Positions 1 through 6,857 of a DNA stretch of 7,895 nt are shown piece after piece (within the stretch, counting starts at the first letter, position 1; each line of letters starts with the position of its first letter). The notes under the pieces are model-generated. The model was not told the origin of the DNA. It did no database searches and saw only the letters and a program-made list of their open reading frames with translations. The translations under genes and the position numbers were made by a program. The stretch comes from Actinomycetota bacterium (GTDB lineage: Bacteria; Actinomycetota; Humimicrobiia; Humimicrobiales; Humimicrobiaceae). The stretch covers positions 1 to 7,895 of the forward strand of contig SOKC01000097.1 of assembly GCA_004376325.1 (NCBI GenBank). The letters run 5' to 3'.

Positions 1-32
1 TTATAAATGAGAAGGATATAAAGGTATAAGCT

Positions 33-3000
33 ATGTATAAAAAAGTTGACAGCAAAGTAGATCTGGTCAAACTGGAAGAAAAAATTCTAGATTTCTGGAA
101 GAAGAATGATATTTTTAAAAAAAGCCTGAAAAAATCTGAAGGCTATAAAAAGTTTGTATTCTACGAAGGGCCTCCGACTGCTAACGGAGCTCCGGGAGTA
201 CATCATGTCCTGTCGCGTGTTTATAAGGATATTTTTCCCAGATATAAGACTATGAAGGGTTACCATGTGCCCAGAAAGGCCGGCTGGGATACACATGGGC
301 TGCCGGTGGAACTGGAGATGGAAAAAGAGCTGAACATTAATTCCAAAAAAGAAATAGAGGAAATCGGCATTGAAAAATTTAATAAGCTCTGCGGGCAAAG
401 TGTTATGAGATATGAGGAAGAGTGGAAGAAACTTACCGAGCGCATAGGATTCTGGCTGGATATGGATAATGCTTATTTCACCTTTAAAAATGACTATATT
501 GAAACCGTATGGTGGATATTGAAAACTATATGGGATAAAAATTTATTATATCAGGACTATAAAATTGTCCCTTACTGTCCGCGGTGCGGAACGGCGCTTT
601 CATCTCATGAAGTAGCCCTGGGTTATAGAGAAGTGGAGGACTATTCGGTTATAGTAAAATTCCCTCATGCCGAAAAGAAAAATACATATTTTCTGGTATG
701 GACTACAACTCCATGGACTTTAATTTCCAATGTGGCCGGTGCGGTAAATAAGACTTGCGATTATGTAGAAGTGGAGTATAAGGGAGAAAATCTGATACTG
801 GTAAAAAATTTGCTTGCAGAAGTTTTTGGAGAGAATGCTGACTGCAGGGTTATCGGCAATTTTAAAGGCAAAAGTCTTGTTTCTTCCCATTACAGGCCGC
901 TTTATGATTACACGAATGGTAACGGTAATGCTTTCAGTATCATAGGCGGTGATTTTGTATCTACTGAAGAGGGGACTGGAATTGTTCATATAGCGCCCGC
1001 CTTTGGTGAAGATGATATGAATGCAGGAAAGGAAAACGACCTGCCGGTAGTACAGATGGTCGATGAAGAGGGTAAGTTCAAGGAAAGGGTTGAAAAATTT
1101 TCCCGTATGCCCATAGAGGAAGCTAACCCGGAAATAATAAAGGACTTAAAGGAAAGAGGCCTTCTTTTTAGTATTAAAAAAGTAAAACACTCCTATCCCT
1201 TCTGCTGGAGATGTGAAAGCAGGTTGATATATTATGCCAGGAAGAGCTGGTATATAAAAACCTCCCGGATAAAGGATGATCTTTTAAAATCCAATGAAGA
1301 AGTTAACTGGTATCCCCAGTATATAAAATATGGAAGGTTTGGAAACTGGCTGGAAAACAATGTTGACTGGGCTCTTACCAGGGAAAGATACTGGGGCACA
1401 CCACTTCCGGTATGGGTGGATGATAATGGTCATAAAATCTGTATAGGCAGTGTTGCCCAGCTCAGGAAAATGGCAGTAGATATGCCTCGCGATCTGGATC
1501 TGCACCGACCCTATGTGGATAATATTATTATAAAATGTAAAAAGTGCGGCAAGGATATGAGAAGGGTACCTGAAGTAATAGATGTGTGGTTTGATTCTGG
1601 TTCAATGCCTTATGCGCAATACCACTATCCTTTTGAAAATGTGGAGTTGTTTGAGGATAATTTCCCTGCTGATTTTATAGGTGAGGCAATAGACCAGACC
1701 AGGGGATGGTTTTATACGCTTCTTGCTATCTCTACACTCCTGTTTAAAAAGTCGTGCTTTAAAAATGTACTCTGCCTTGGTCTTATAAATGATGAAAGTG
1801 GGCAGAAAATGTCCAAGTCCAGGGGCAACGTGGTAAATCCGTGGGATGTTTTAAACAAGCAGGGAGCTGACGCCCTGAGATGGTATTTCTTTACCGGTGT
1901 GTCACCATGGCTGTCCAAAAATTTCTCCATAAGAGCCATTGATGAAGTAATAAGGAAATTTATACTTACTCTATGGAATACTTATTCTTTCTTTGTAATT
2001 TATGCCAATATAGATAATTTTAATCCTTATGATTATGATCTTGAAGTAGGCGACAGATTTGAGATTGACAGGTGGATAATATCCGAGCTCAACCTGACCT
2101 TAAAAAAAGTAAATGAGCTTATGGATGATTTCAATGTTACTGAAAGCGGCAGGCTGATACAGAATTTTGTTGAGGTTCTTTCTAACTGGTATGTTAGAAG
2201 AAGCAGGAGAAGGTTCTGGAAGAGTGAAGAAGATAAAGACAAGATAAGCGCCTACAGTACCCTGCATGAATGCCTGGTGACTATTTCCAGGATGTGCGCT
2301 CCTTTTATACCTTTCCTGAGCGAAGAAATCTATAAGAATCTAACCGGAAGCCTTGGAAGAGGGGAAGAAAGTGTACATCTGGAAAGATACCCGGCTGCAG
2401 ATGAGAGCCTGATAGATGAAGAGCTCAGTTTTAAAATGGATACAGCAAGAAAAATAGTAGGCCTGGGAAGAGCGGTCAGAAGTAAGGTCAATATAAAAAT
2501 CAGGCAGCCGGTTGAAAAGGTATTGATATATTTTGACGGTGACACCGGTAAAAAAGAGGCTATAAACCATTTTAAGGATATCATAATCAGTGAACTTAAT
2601 GTTAAAGAATTAGAGTTTGCCGGAGAACTTGATGAACTGGTATCCTATGATATAAAGCCAAACCTTTCTGTGCTGGGTAAAAAATATGGTTCTCTGGTGC
2701 CAAAAATAAGAGATGCACTGTTTTCTGAAAGTTCAGTCCGGATTGCGCTTAAGGTTAAAAATGATAAAAATGTAAGTTTAGTTGTAGAGGGCAGAAAAAT
2801 TGAGCTCTTGCCCGAAGAGATTCTGGTTGATATAAAAAACAAAGAGGGTTTTGGAGTGGAAAGTGATGGAGAATTTACGGTAGGGCTTCCTACTGCTATA
2901 GCAGGAGAGCTCCTGGAGGAAGGATTCTGCAGGGAACTGGTGCACCAGATACAGAACTTGAGAAAGGAAGCAGGATTTGAAATAGAAAATACAATAGATA

Positions 3001-3179
3001 CAGCTATTGAGTCGGCAGTAAAGGAAGATGTTTTAAATAAGTTCAAAAACTATATAATGAAGGAGACATTAAGTAAATCTTTGAGTTCTGAATTTAAAGA
3101 AGATATGTTTGTAAAGGAAGTCAAGGTAAATGATGAAAAAATTAAAATTGGCATAAAAGTAGTGGGGAGTATTGTATAA
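33..3179 (+). CDS. ileS: Isoleucyl-tRNA synthetase, long Thermus/eukaryote-like type
   Basis: Class Ia synthetase that charges tRNA-Ile with isoleucine in the cytoplasm and edits misactivated valine; 1048 residues, full length for the long type. The catalytic core opens at residues 44-90 (GPPTANG, then GVHH at 55-58 where HIGH normally sits, then GWDTHGLPVE). The editing domain shows WTTTPWTL (223-230) and GTGIVHIAPAFGEDD (314-328), ending in the conserved editing aspartate D328. KMSKS is at 592-596. An anticodon-binding region includes NWYVRRSRRRFW (718-729), followed by a C-terminal region without the zinc finger of E. coli-type IleS. Cysteine pairs 182/185 and 391/394 probably bind zinc. 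The ATG at 33 is preceded by AAGG (21-24) at 8 nt, and the N-terminus matches the family. It is the first visible gene of an ileS-lspA-rluD operon. A T-box leader, if present, would lie upstream of the window. Confidence 0.97.
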   Translation: MYKKVDSKVDLVKLEEKILDFWKKNDIFKKSLKKSEGYKKFVFYEGPPTANGAPGVHHVLSRVYKDIFPRYKTMKGYHVPRKAGWDTHGLPVELEMEKELNINSKKEIEEIGIEKFNKLCGQSVMRYEEEWKKLTERIGFWLDMDNAYFTFKNDYIETVWWILKTIWDKNLLYQDYKIVPYCPRCGTALSSHEVALGYREVEDYSVIVKFPHAEKKNTYFLVWTTTPWTLISNVAGAVNKTCDYVEVEYKGENLILVKNLLAEVFGENADCRVIGNFKGKSLVSSHYRPLYDYTNGNGNAFSIIGGDFVSTEEGTGIVHIAPAFGEDDMNAGKENDLPVVQMVDEEGKFKERVEKFSRMPIEEANPEIIKDLKERGLLFSIKKVKHSYPFCWRCESRLIYYARKSWYIKTSRIKDDLLKSNEEVNWYPQYIKYGRFGNWLENNVDWALTRERYWGTPLPVWVDDNGHKICIGSVAQLRKMAVDMPRDLDLHRPYVDNIIIKCKKCGKDMRRVPEVIDVWFDSGSMPYAQYHYPFENVELFEDNFPADFIGEAIDQTRGWFYTLLAISTLLFKKSCFKNVLCLGLINDESGQKMSKSRGNVVNPWDVLNKQGADALRWYFFTGVSPWLSKNFSIRAIDEVIRKFILTLWNTYSFFVIYANIDNFNPYDYDLEVGDRFEIDRWIISELNLTLKKVNELMDDFNVTESGRLIQNFVEVLSNWYVRRSRRRFWKSEEDKDKISAYSTLHECLVTISRMCAPFIPFLSEEIYKNLTGSLGRGEESVHLERYPAADESLIDEELSFKMDTARKIVGLGRAVRSKVNIKIRQPVEKVLIYFDGDTGKKEAINHFKDIIISELNVKELEFAGELDELVSYDIKPNLSVLGKKYGSLVPKIRDALFSESSVRIALKVKNDKNVSLVVEGRKIELLPEEILVDIKNKEGFGVESDGEFTVGLPTAIAGELLEEGFCRELVHQIQNLRKEAGFEIENTIDTAIESAVKEDVLNKFKNYIMKETLSKSLSSEFKEDMFVKEVKVNDEKIKIGIKVVGSIV

Positions 3180-3674
3180 ATGTTAAGCAGGGGAAGCAGA
3201 AATGTACTTATGAATGTATATTTTTTAATAGCTGCTGTCTGTGTTATGATTTCTGACCAGATAACCAAATATATAATAGTACAGAAACTACCAGAAAATA
3301 GCTCTATAGAAATAATTCCAAATTTTTTTTATATAACCCATGTCAAAAATAGCGGCGCAGCCTTTGGATTATTCCAGGACAGCATCAGGATTTTAACAAT
3401 TATATCAATTGTAGCTATTGTCTTGATAATTATATTAAAGATAATACTTAAGCTTAATTATGCTTTTTATAATGTATCCCTGGGCTTCATATTAGGCGGG
3501 GCACTGGGAAATCTTATTGATAGATATTTTGTAGGGGAGGTTACTGATTTTATTAATTTTACATTCTGGCCTGTATTTAATATAGCAGACAGCTTTCTTA
3601 TAATTGGTTTTTGCCTTATTATAATACTAATACTTAGAGAATATTTTAAAAAGGGAAAGACTCAAGGGAGTTGA
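3180..3674 (+). CDS. lspA: Lipoprotein signal peptidase (signal peptidase II)
   Basis: Inner-membrane aspartic protease that removes the signal peptide from diacylglyceryl-modified prolipoproteins just before the lipobox cysteine. At 164 residues it has family length. Four membrane segments are visible at about 9-28, 69-93, 94-113 and 133-153. Conserved elements are all present: D26 in SDQITK, KNSGAAFGLF (56-65), GGALGNLIDR (106-115) with N111 and D114, and FNIADS (133-138) with N134, A136 and D137. D114 and D137 correspond to the catalytic aspartate pair known from the family. Its ATG directly abuts the ileS stop (TAA-ATG), and GGGGAG (3164-3169) inside ileS gives a 10-nt spaced ribosome site, so translational coupling is likely. 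A second in-frame ATG at residue 11 lacks a close ribosome site. The ileS-lspA-rluD neighbourhood is classical. No lipoprotein substrate is encoded in the window. Confidence 0.96.
   Translation: MLSRGSRNVLMNVYFLIAAVCVMISDQITKYIIVQKLPENSSIEIIPNFFYITHVKNSGAAFGLFQDSIRILTIISIVAIVLIIILKIILKLNYAFYNVSLGFILGGALGNLIDRYFVGEVTDFINFTFWPVFNIADSFLIIGFCLIIILILREYFKKGKTQGS
3664..3674 (+). promoter_or_regulatory. Abutting ribosome site and TTG start of rluD within the end of lspA
   Basis: AAGGGAG (3664-3670) directly touches the TTG at 3671, with no spacer, and the TTG overlaps the lspA stop TGA (3672-3674). Normal spacing is 5-10 nt, so either ribosomes finishing lspA re-initiate on this TTG by coupling, or initiation uses the following ATT codon (3674-3676). 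Seen in sequence: the arrangement. Inferred: coupled, probably reduced translation. Confidence 0.5.
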
Positions 3675-4636
3675 TTAAGAAAGAAGCCAACGTTTTAAGT
3701 TTTACAGTAGATGCTGGAAGTTCAGGACAGAGAATTGATAAATTTCTAACAGATAGGATAGAAAAAACATCAAGAAGCCATATTCAGAATATAATCAGAA
3801 GAGATAAGGTAAAAGTAAACGGTAAAGTTGTAAACAAGCACTACAAGTTGGTTAAAAATGACAGGGTTACTATTGAAGGCTTTAAAGAAGGTGGTCCCTA
3901 TACTGAAATAACACCTCAAAAAATAAATCTAAGGGTAGTTTATGAAGACCAGTATTTGCTGGTGATATCAAAAAAACCGGGTATGCTTACCCATCCGGTT
4001 CCGGGCTTCAGTAAAGATACAATTGTCAATGCTCTTCTCTATCATTACCATAAGCTCTCGAATCTATCCGGAAGAGACAGGGCTGGAATTGTGCACCGGC
4101 TGGATAAGGATACTTCAGGTCTGCTTATAGTAGCAAGGGATGATAATACCCACAGGCTGCTGTCGGAAAAGTTCAAGGAAAGAGAAATTAAAAAAACCTA
4201 TACTGCGCTGGTATGGGGTAGTTTTTCCGAAAGAAAAGGTGAGATAATTCTTCCCATTGGCCGCTCCAGAATGGATAGGAAAAAAATGAGTATATCTATT
4301 GACAGGGGTAGAGATGCTGTAACAAGATTTGAGGTTAAAGAAGAATTCGAAAACTCTACACTGCTGGATATTCATCCGGAAACAGGAAGAACACATCAAG
4401 TAAGAGTGCACTTAAGTTATATTGGTCATCCTATAATAGGAGACGGGATATACGGCAGCAGCAAGTCAAAAAAAATGGCAGAAGAGTTAGGAATGGGGAG
4501 ACAATTTTTACATGCAAAAAGATTGGAATTTACCCATCCTGTAACCGGAAAACAAATAGTGCTTGAAGATAAGCTTTCAGATGATTTGTTAAGGTGCCTC
4601 AAAATTTTAAGGAGGAGAGTCAAAATGGCAGATTAA
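3671..4636 (+). CDS. rluD: Large-subunit rRNA pseudouridine synthase, RluA/RluD family
   Basis: Isomerises uridines to pseudouridine in RNA. E. coli RluD targets helix 69 of 23S rRNA, but the exact target of this Gram-positive-type (YlyB-like) homologue is not deducible. At 321 residues it has family length. An S4 RNA-binding domain spans about 10-70 (RIDKFLTDRI, then the KVNGKVV turn). The catalytic domain follows, with GIVHRLDKDTSGLL (139-152) carrying the catalytic aspartate D145, and ETGRTHQVRVHL (237-248) further on. The start is a TTG overlapping the lspA stop in TTGA. The S4 domain begins only about ten residues later, no ATG or GTG is available upstream after the in-frame stop at 3647-3649, and the next usable start would cut the S4 domain. 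The C-terminus ends RRRVKMAD, slightly extended past the conserved part. Third gene of the operon. Confidence 0.94.
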   Translation: MIKKEANVLSFTVDAGSSGQRIDKFLTDRIEKTSRSHIQNIIRRDKVKVNGKVVNKHYKLVKNDRVTIEGFKEGGPYTEITPQKINLRVVYEDQYLLVISKKPGMLTHPVPGFSKDTIVNALLYHYHKLSNLSGRDRAGIVHRLDKDTSGLLIVARDDNTHRLLSEKFKEREIKKTYTALVWGSFSERKGEIILPIGRSRMDRKKMSISIDRGRDAVTRFEVKEEFENSTLLDIHPETGRTHQVRVHLSYIGHPIIGDGIYGSSKSKKMAEELGMGRQFLHAKRLEFTHPVTGKQIVLEDKLSDDLLRCLKILRRRVKMAD

Positions 4637-4655
4637 CATGTTATTTTAAGTTTTT

Positions 4656-4674
4656 ATGTTAATAAACATTTTTT
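4656..4674 (+). terminator. Very weak hairpin with T-run between rluD and the DUF211 gene
   Basis: ATGTT-AATA-AACAT (4656-4669) is followed by five further T (4670-4674). The stem is only five pairs with one G-C, too weak for an efficient intrinsic terminator, so read-through into the DUF211 gene is likely. The whole 55-nt gap (4637-4691) is AT-rich. It also holds TTAACA (4633-4638) and TATGTT (4655-4660), 16 nt apart, which would make at best a poor promoter. The only solid element is the ribosome site at 4677-4684. Confidence 0.2.
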
Positions 4675-4676
4675 AA

Positions 4677-4694
4677 AAAGGAGATAGTAAATTG
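4677..4694 (+). promoter_or_regulatory. Ribosome binding site and TTG start of the DUF211 gene
   Basis: AAAGGAGA (4677-4684) lies 8 nt from the TTG at 4692, an ideal distance. It decides the start: the resulting N-terminus MANLRRVVLDVLKPH begins as archaeal DUF211 proteins do, with the first beta strand at once. Confidence 0.8.
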
Positions 4695-4979
4695 GCAAAT
4701 TTAAGAAGAGTGGTATTGGATGTATTAAAACCTCATTTACCAAATGTGATAGAGCTCTCATCCCAGCTCGCAGACCTTGCGGGAGTAGATGGGGTGGATA
4801 TATCCCTGATAGAGATGGATCAAAAGGTGGAGAATGTAAAGATCACCTGTGAAGGTGATTCCATAGATTACGAAAAGGTAGAACAGATTATAAAAAAGAG
4901 TGGCGGTTCCATTCATAGTCTGGACAAAGTATCAGTAGGCACCAGCCTGATTGAGGAGGCAATCACTCACCAGGACTAA
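4692..4979 (+). CDS. DUF211 family protein (archaeal-type small ferredoxin-like fold)
   Basis: Small soluble protein of 95 residues that I recognise as DUF211 (COG1888), from RRVVLDVLKPH (5-15), GVDGVDISLIEMD (31-43), ENVKITCEGDSIDYEKVEQIIKKSGG (47-72) and IHSLDKV (74-80). The apparent order beta-alpha-beta-beta-alpha-beta suits the compact ferredoxin-like fold known from structures of archaeal members. The biochemical role is unknown and I do not assign one. There is no signal peptide, membrane segment or catalytic-looking motif; the single cysteine is C53. The family is best known from methanogens and other archaea, so its presence behind a bacterial ileS-lspA-rluD operon is unusual and may reflect transfer or a poorly sampled bacterial branch. 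Base composition does not look different from its neighbours. It is probably co-transcribed with rluD across a 55-nt gap. Its stop TAA overlaps the stop of the convergent permease gene. Confidence 0.88.
   Translation: MANLRRVVLDVLKPHLPNVIELSSQLADLAGVDGVDISLIEMDQKVENVKITCEGDSIDYEKVEQIIKKSGGSIHSLDKVSVGTSLIEEAITHQD
4976..4979. other. Overlapping stop codons of two convergent operons
   Basis: The four bases CTAA serve as TAA (4977-4979) for the plus-strand DUF211 gene and as TAG (4978-4976) for the minus-strand permease gene. There is no intergenic space and no hairpin with a T-run on either side, so the two transcripts must overlap in antisense unless Rho or collision ends them inside coding sequence. 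Confidence 0.9.
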
Positions 4980-5911
4980 GTTGATCTTATCTCCTGTCTC
5001 ATAAATATAATGTAGGATATTGCAAAGCAGATAATTGCCAGCGCAACAATGACTACCAGCTGCGGCCATACCTGGATCAAGCTCTGGCCCAGGGATAGTG
5101 GATTTTGTGGTGGTGTCTGAACAATATTAAGAAGTGTAGGCTGGAACAGTCTAGCAGTGGGAACAAGCAGTATGGCTATTGATTCTGCAAATAGAGTAGA
5201 AGGCGAGATTCTCAAGATACCCTGCCCAATATTAAAATTCCGTATCTGATCAGCCACAGAGGCATTTTCCAGCGGAGCGATACCGTTAGCTATGGCATTG
5301 GCAATTATTGGAAGGAAAAACATAAGAAATATCCATATAGCAATGGCAGTGAGTATGGATGCAGCGGTTTTCTCCATAATAACCGAAAATAATATAGAAA
5401 GTCCCATCCAGAATCCGCCATAGAAAATACAGATAAATATAAAGAAAAATATTCTCAAGATTTCTTCCGAGGTTGGTGGTACACCAATTGAGAAAAGGCC
5501 AATGCCTGAAATTATAAATACTATGCTTGCTATGATGATACTTAGAGTGGTGATACCGGCCAGAAATTTACCATTTATGACACTGTCCCTGTAAATTGGC
5601 TGGGATAGAAGCCTGCTCAGATTGCCGCTGTTTTTCTCACTGTTTATAGCATCGAAACCAAAGATTATTCCTATTATAGGTATGAAAAAGCTTATAAAGG
5701 TTATAAAAGAGGGGAGCACATCTCCTCCAGTGGTGAACAGGTATAAGAATACATATTTGCCCAGGCCGCTTGCTGATTCCCTTATATTTTGAAGTGCAAC
5801 ATAGGTTGATGATAGCCCCGCAATATATATAAGTGCTAAAAGGACTAAAAACTTATTGCTGCTAAAATGATCGGTAAGCTCTTTTCTGTATATGGTTAAA
5901 ATGCTTCTCAT
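4976..5911 (-). CDS. ABC-2 type transporter permease, NosY-like (COG1277 type)
   Basis: Membrane subunit of an ABC-2 transporter, 311 residues. Six hydrophobic helices lie at about 21-43, 66-88, 116-142, 151-178, 183-206 and 284-305, with both ends inside. The loop between helices 2 and 3 (89-115, DAINSEKNSG...LLSQPIYRD...GK) is the conserved cytoplasmic segment of this family and probably contacts the ATPase. The loop between helices 5 and 6 (about 207-283) is predicted outside and contains the SPSTLFAES stretch typical of NosY-like permeases; it is a plausible docking place for the partner NEW3 protein. The ATG is 1 nt past the ATPase stop, with GAGGAG (5921-5916 on the minus strand) as ribosome site 4 nt away, so the two are tightly coupled. 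Last gene of the minus-strand operon. Substrate and direction cannot be read from the sequence. Confidence 0.9.
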   Translation of the reverse strand: MRSILTIYRKELTDHFSSNKFLVLLALIYIAGLSSTYVALQNIRESASGLGKYVFLYLFTTGGDVLPSFITFISFFIPIIGIIFGFDAINSEKNSGNLSRLLSQPIYRDSVINGKFLAGITTLSIIIASIVFIISGIGLFSIGVPPTSEEILRIFFFIFICIFYGGFWMGLSILFSVIMEKTAASILTAIAIWIFLMFFLPIIANAIANGIAPLENASVADQIRNFNIGQGILRISPSTLFAESIAILLVPTARLFQPTLLNIVQTPPQNPLSLGQSLIQVWPQLVVIVALAIICFAISYIIFMRQEIRST

Positions 5912-5912
5912 T

Positions 5913-6854
5913 TTACTCCTCTTTGAAATATTTTAGATAAATCTCTTCCAGTGCGTCCTGTTTCATATCCATCCTGGTCATAAGTATGTCTTCAGCGGCA
6001 ATGAGCCTGGATATATCCTGCCTTATGTCTTTGTCGCATATTACCTGCAACTGGTTGTCAACCTTATTTACATTTACAACTTTATCTAATTTTTTTAACT
6101 TTTCTATTAGGCCGTCCGTTACTTTTTCCAGCTCCAGCTCTATTCTGTATTTTCCTCCGCCAAAAAGATTTCTTCCCAGGTTTTCAACGGTTCCTTCGCC
6201 GATTAGTTTGCCCCTGGATAATATGCCCACTCTGGGGCATACTTTCTGCATAAGGTTTAGTTGATGGGATGACAGAAGGAAGGTAATATTTTTTTGCTTG
6301 TTCAGGTCCAGAATGGTTTGCAGTATATGATTTGCTACCTTAAGATCAAGACCTTCTGTTGGCTCATCAAAAAAGACAAGCCGGGGATCTTTTATAAGTA
6401 CATCTGCAATCCCCAGTCTTTGTTTCATTCCCTTGGAAAATGTTTTAACCAGTTGATTTTTATTTTTAGTCAGTTCTACTATTTCCAGTACCTCATCAAT
6501 TTTTTTAGGGATCTCCCTGTAGGGAATGTTATTCAGCTCTGCAGTGTAGGTAAGGTTACCTTTTGCACTCATATCCTCGTAAAAACCTACTTTTTCAGGT
6601 AGATATCCGGTTATTCTTTTAACCTCAAGAGGCTCTCTGGTTGAATTAAATCCTGCAACATTGATACTTCCTGACGAGGGCTCTGTAAGTCCCAGAGCCA
6701 TAAGAATAACAGTGGATTTACCTGCCCCATTGGGACCGAGAAGCCCGAATATTTCACCTTTTTTAATAGCCAAATTCAGGTTGTCTACAACCAGATGCTC
6801 ATTGTATTTTTTAGATAGATCTTTAGCAATTATTATATTATTGTCCTCACTCAT
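5913..6854 (-). CDS. ABC transporter ATP-binding protein (ABC-2 class, COG1131 type)
   Basis: Cytoplasmic ATPase that powers the permease encoded just downstream; 313 residues. Walker A is GPNGAGKST (40-48, K46). The Q-loop position reads GYLPEKVGFYEDM, with E87 where many ABC proteins have glutamine, as I recall being common in this subclass. The signature is FSKGMKQR (139-146), Walker B is LVFFDEPT (159-166, D163 and catalytic E164), the D-loop is GLD (168-170) and the switch histidine is H197. All parts needed for ATP hydrolysis are present. A C-terminal extension (about 235-313) forms a separate small alpha/beta region, as in many drug- or polysaccharide-type ABC-2 ATPases. The ATG lies 3 nt after the stop of the NEW3 gene. 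Its own ribosome site is weak (AGGA about 12 nt upstream), so it probably depends on coupling to that gene. Confidence 0.95.
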   Translation of the reverse strand: MSEDNNIIIAKDLSKKYNEHLVVDNLNLAIKKGEIFGLLGPNGAGKSTVILMALGLTEPSSGSINVAGFNSTREPLEVKRITGYLPEKVGFYEDMSAKGNLTYTAELNNIPYREIPKKIDEVLEIVELTKNKNQLVKTFSKGMKQRLGIADVLIKDPRLVFFDEPTEGLDLKVANHILQTILDLNKQKNITFLLSSHQLNLMQKVCPRVGILSRGKLIGEGTVENLGRNLFGGGKYRIELELEKVTDGLIEKLKKLDKVVNVNKVDNQLQVICDKDIRQDISRLIAAEDILMTRMDMKQDALEEIYLKYFKEE

Positions 6855-6857
6855 AAT

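Noticed and set aside
3..29. Possible last codons of an upstream gene, open frame ending INEKDIKV then TAA three bases before ileS
   Set aside because: Only eight or nine codons are visible, and an open stretch of this length is expected by chance. It fits a tightly packed upstream gene but cannot be supported.
1..32. T-box riboswitch leader expected before many Gram-positive ileS genes
   Set aside because: Only 32 bases precede the start. No T-box sequence or terminator is visible in them, so its presence or absence cannot be judged.
2645..3046. Minus-strand ORF of 133 codons inside ileS
   Set aside because: It lies fully within a strongly supported gene, has a serine-rich shadow composition, and shows no recognisable domain or ribosome site.
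4633..4660. Promoter for the DUF211 gene, TTAACA with TATGTT 16 nt apart
   Set aside because: The -10 match is poor, the spacing is off the optimum and the region is AT-rich, so such matches arise easily. Read-through from rluD is the simpler reading.
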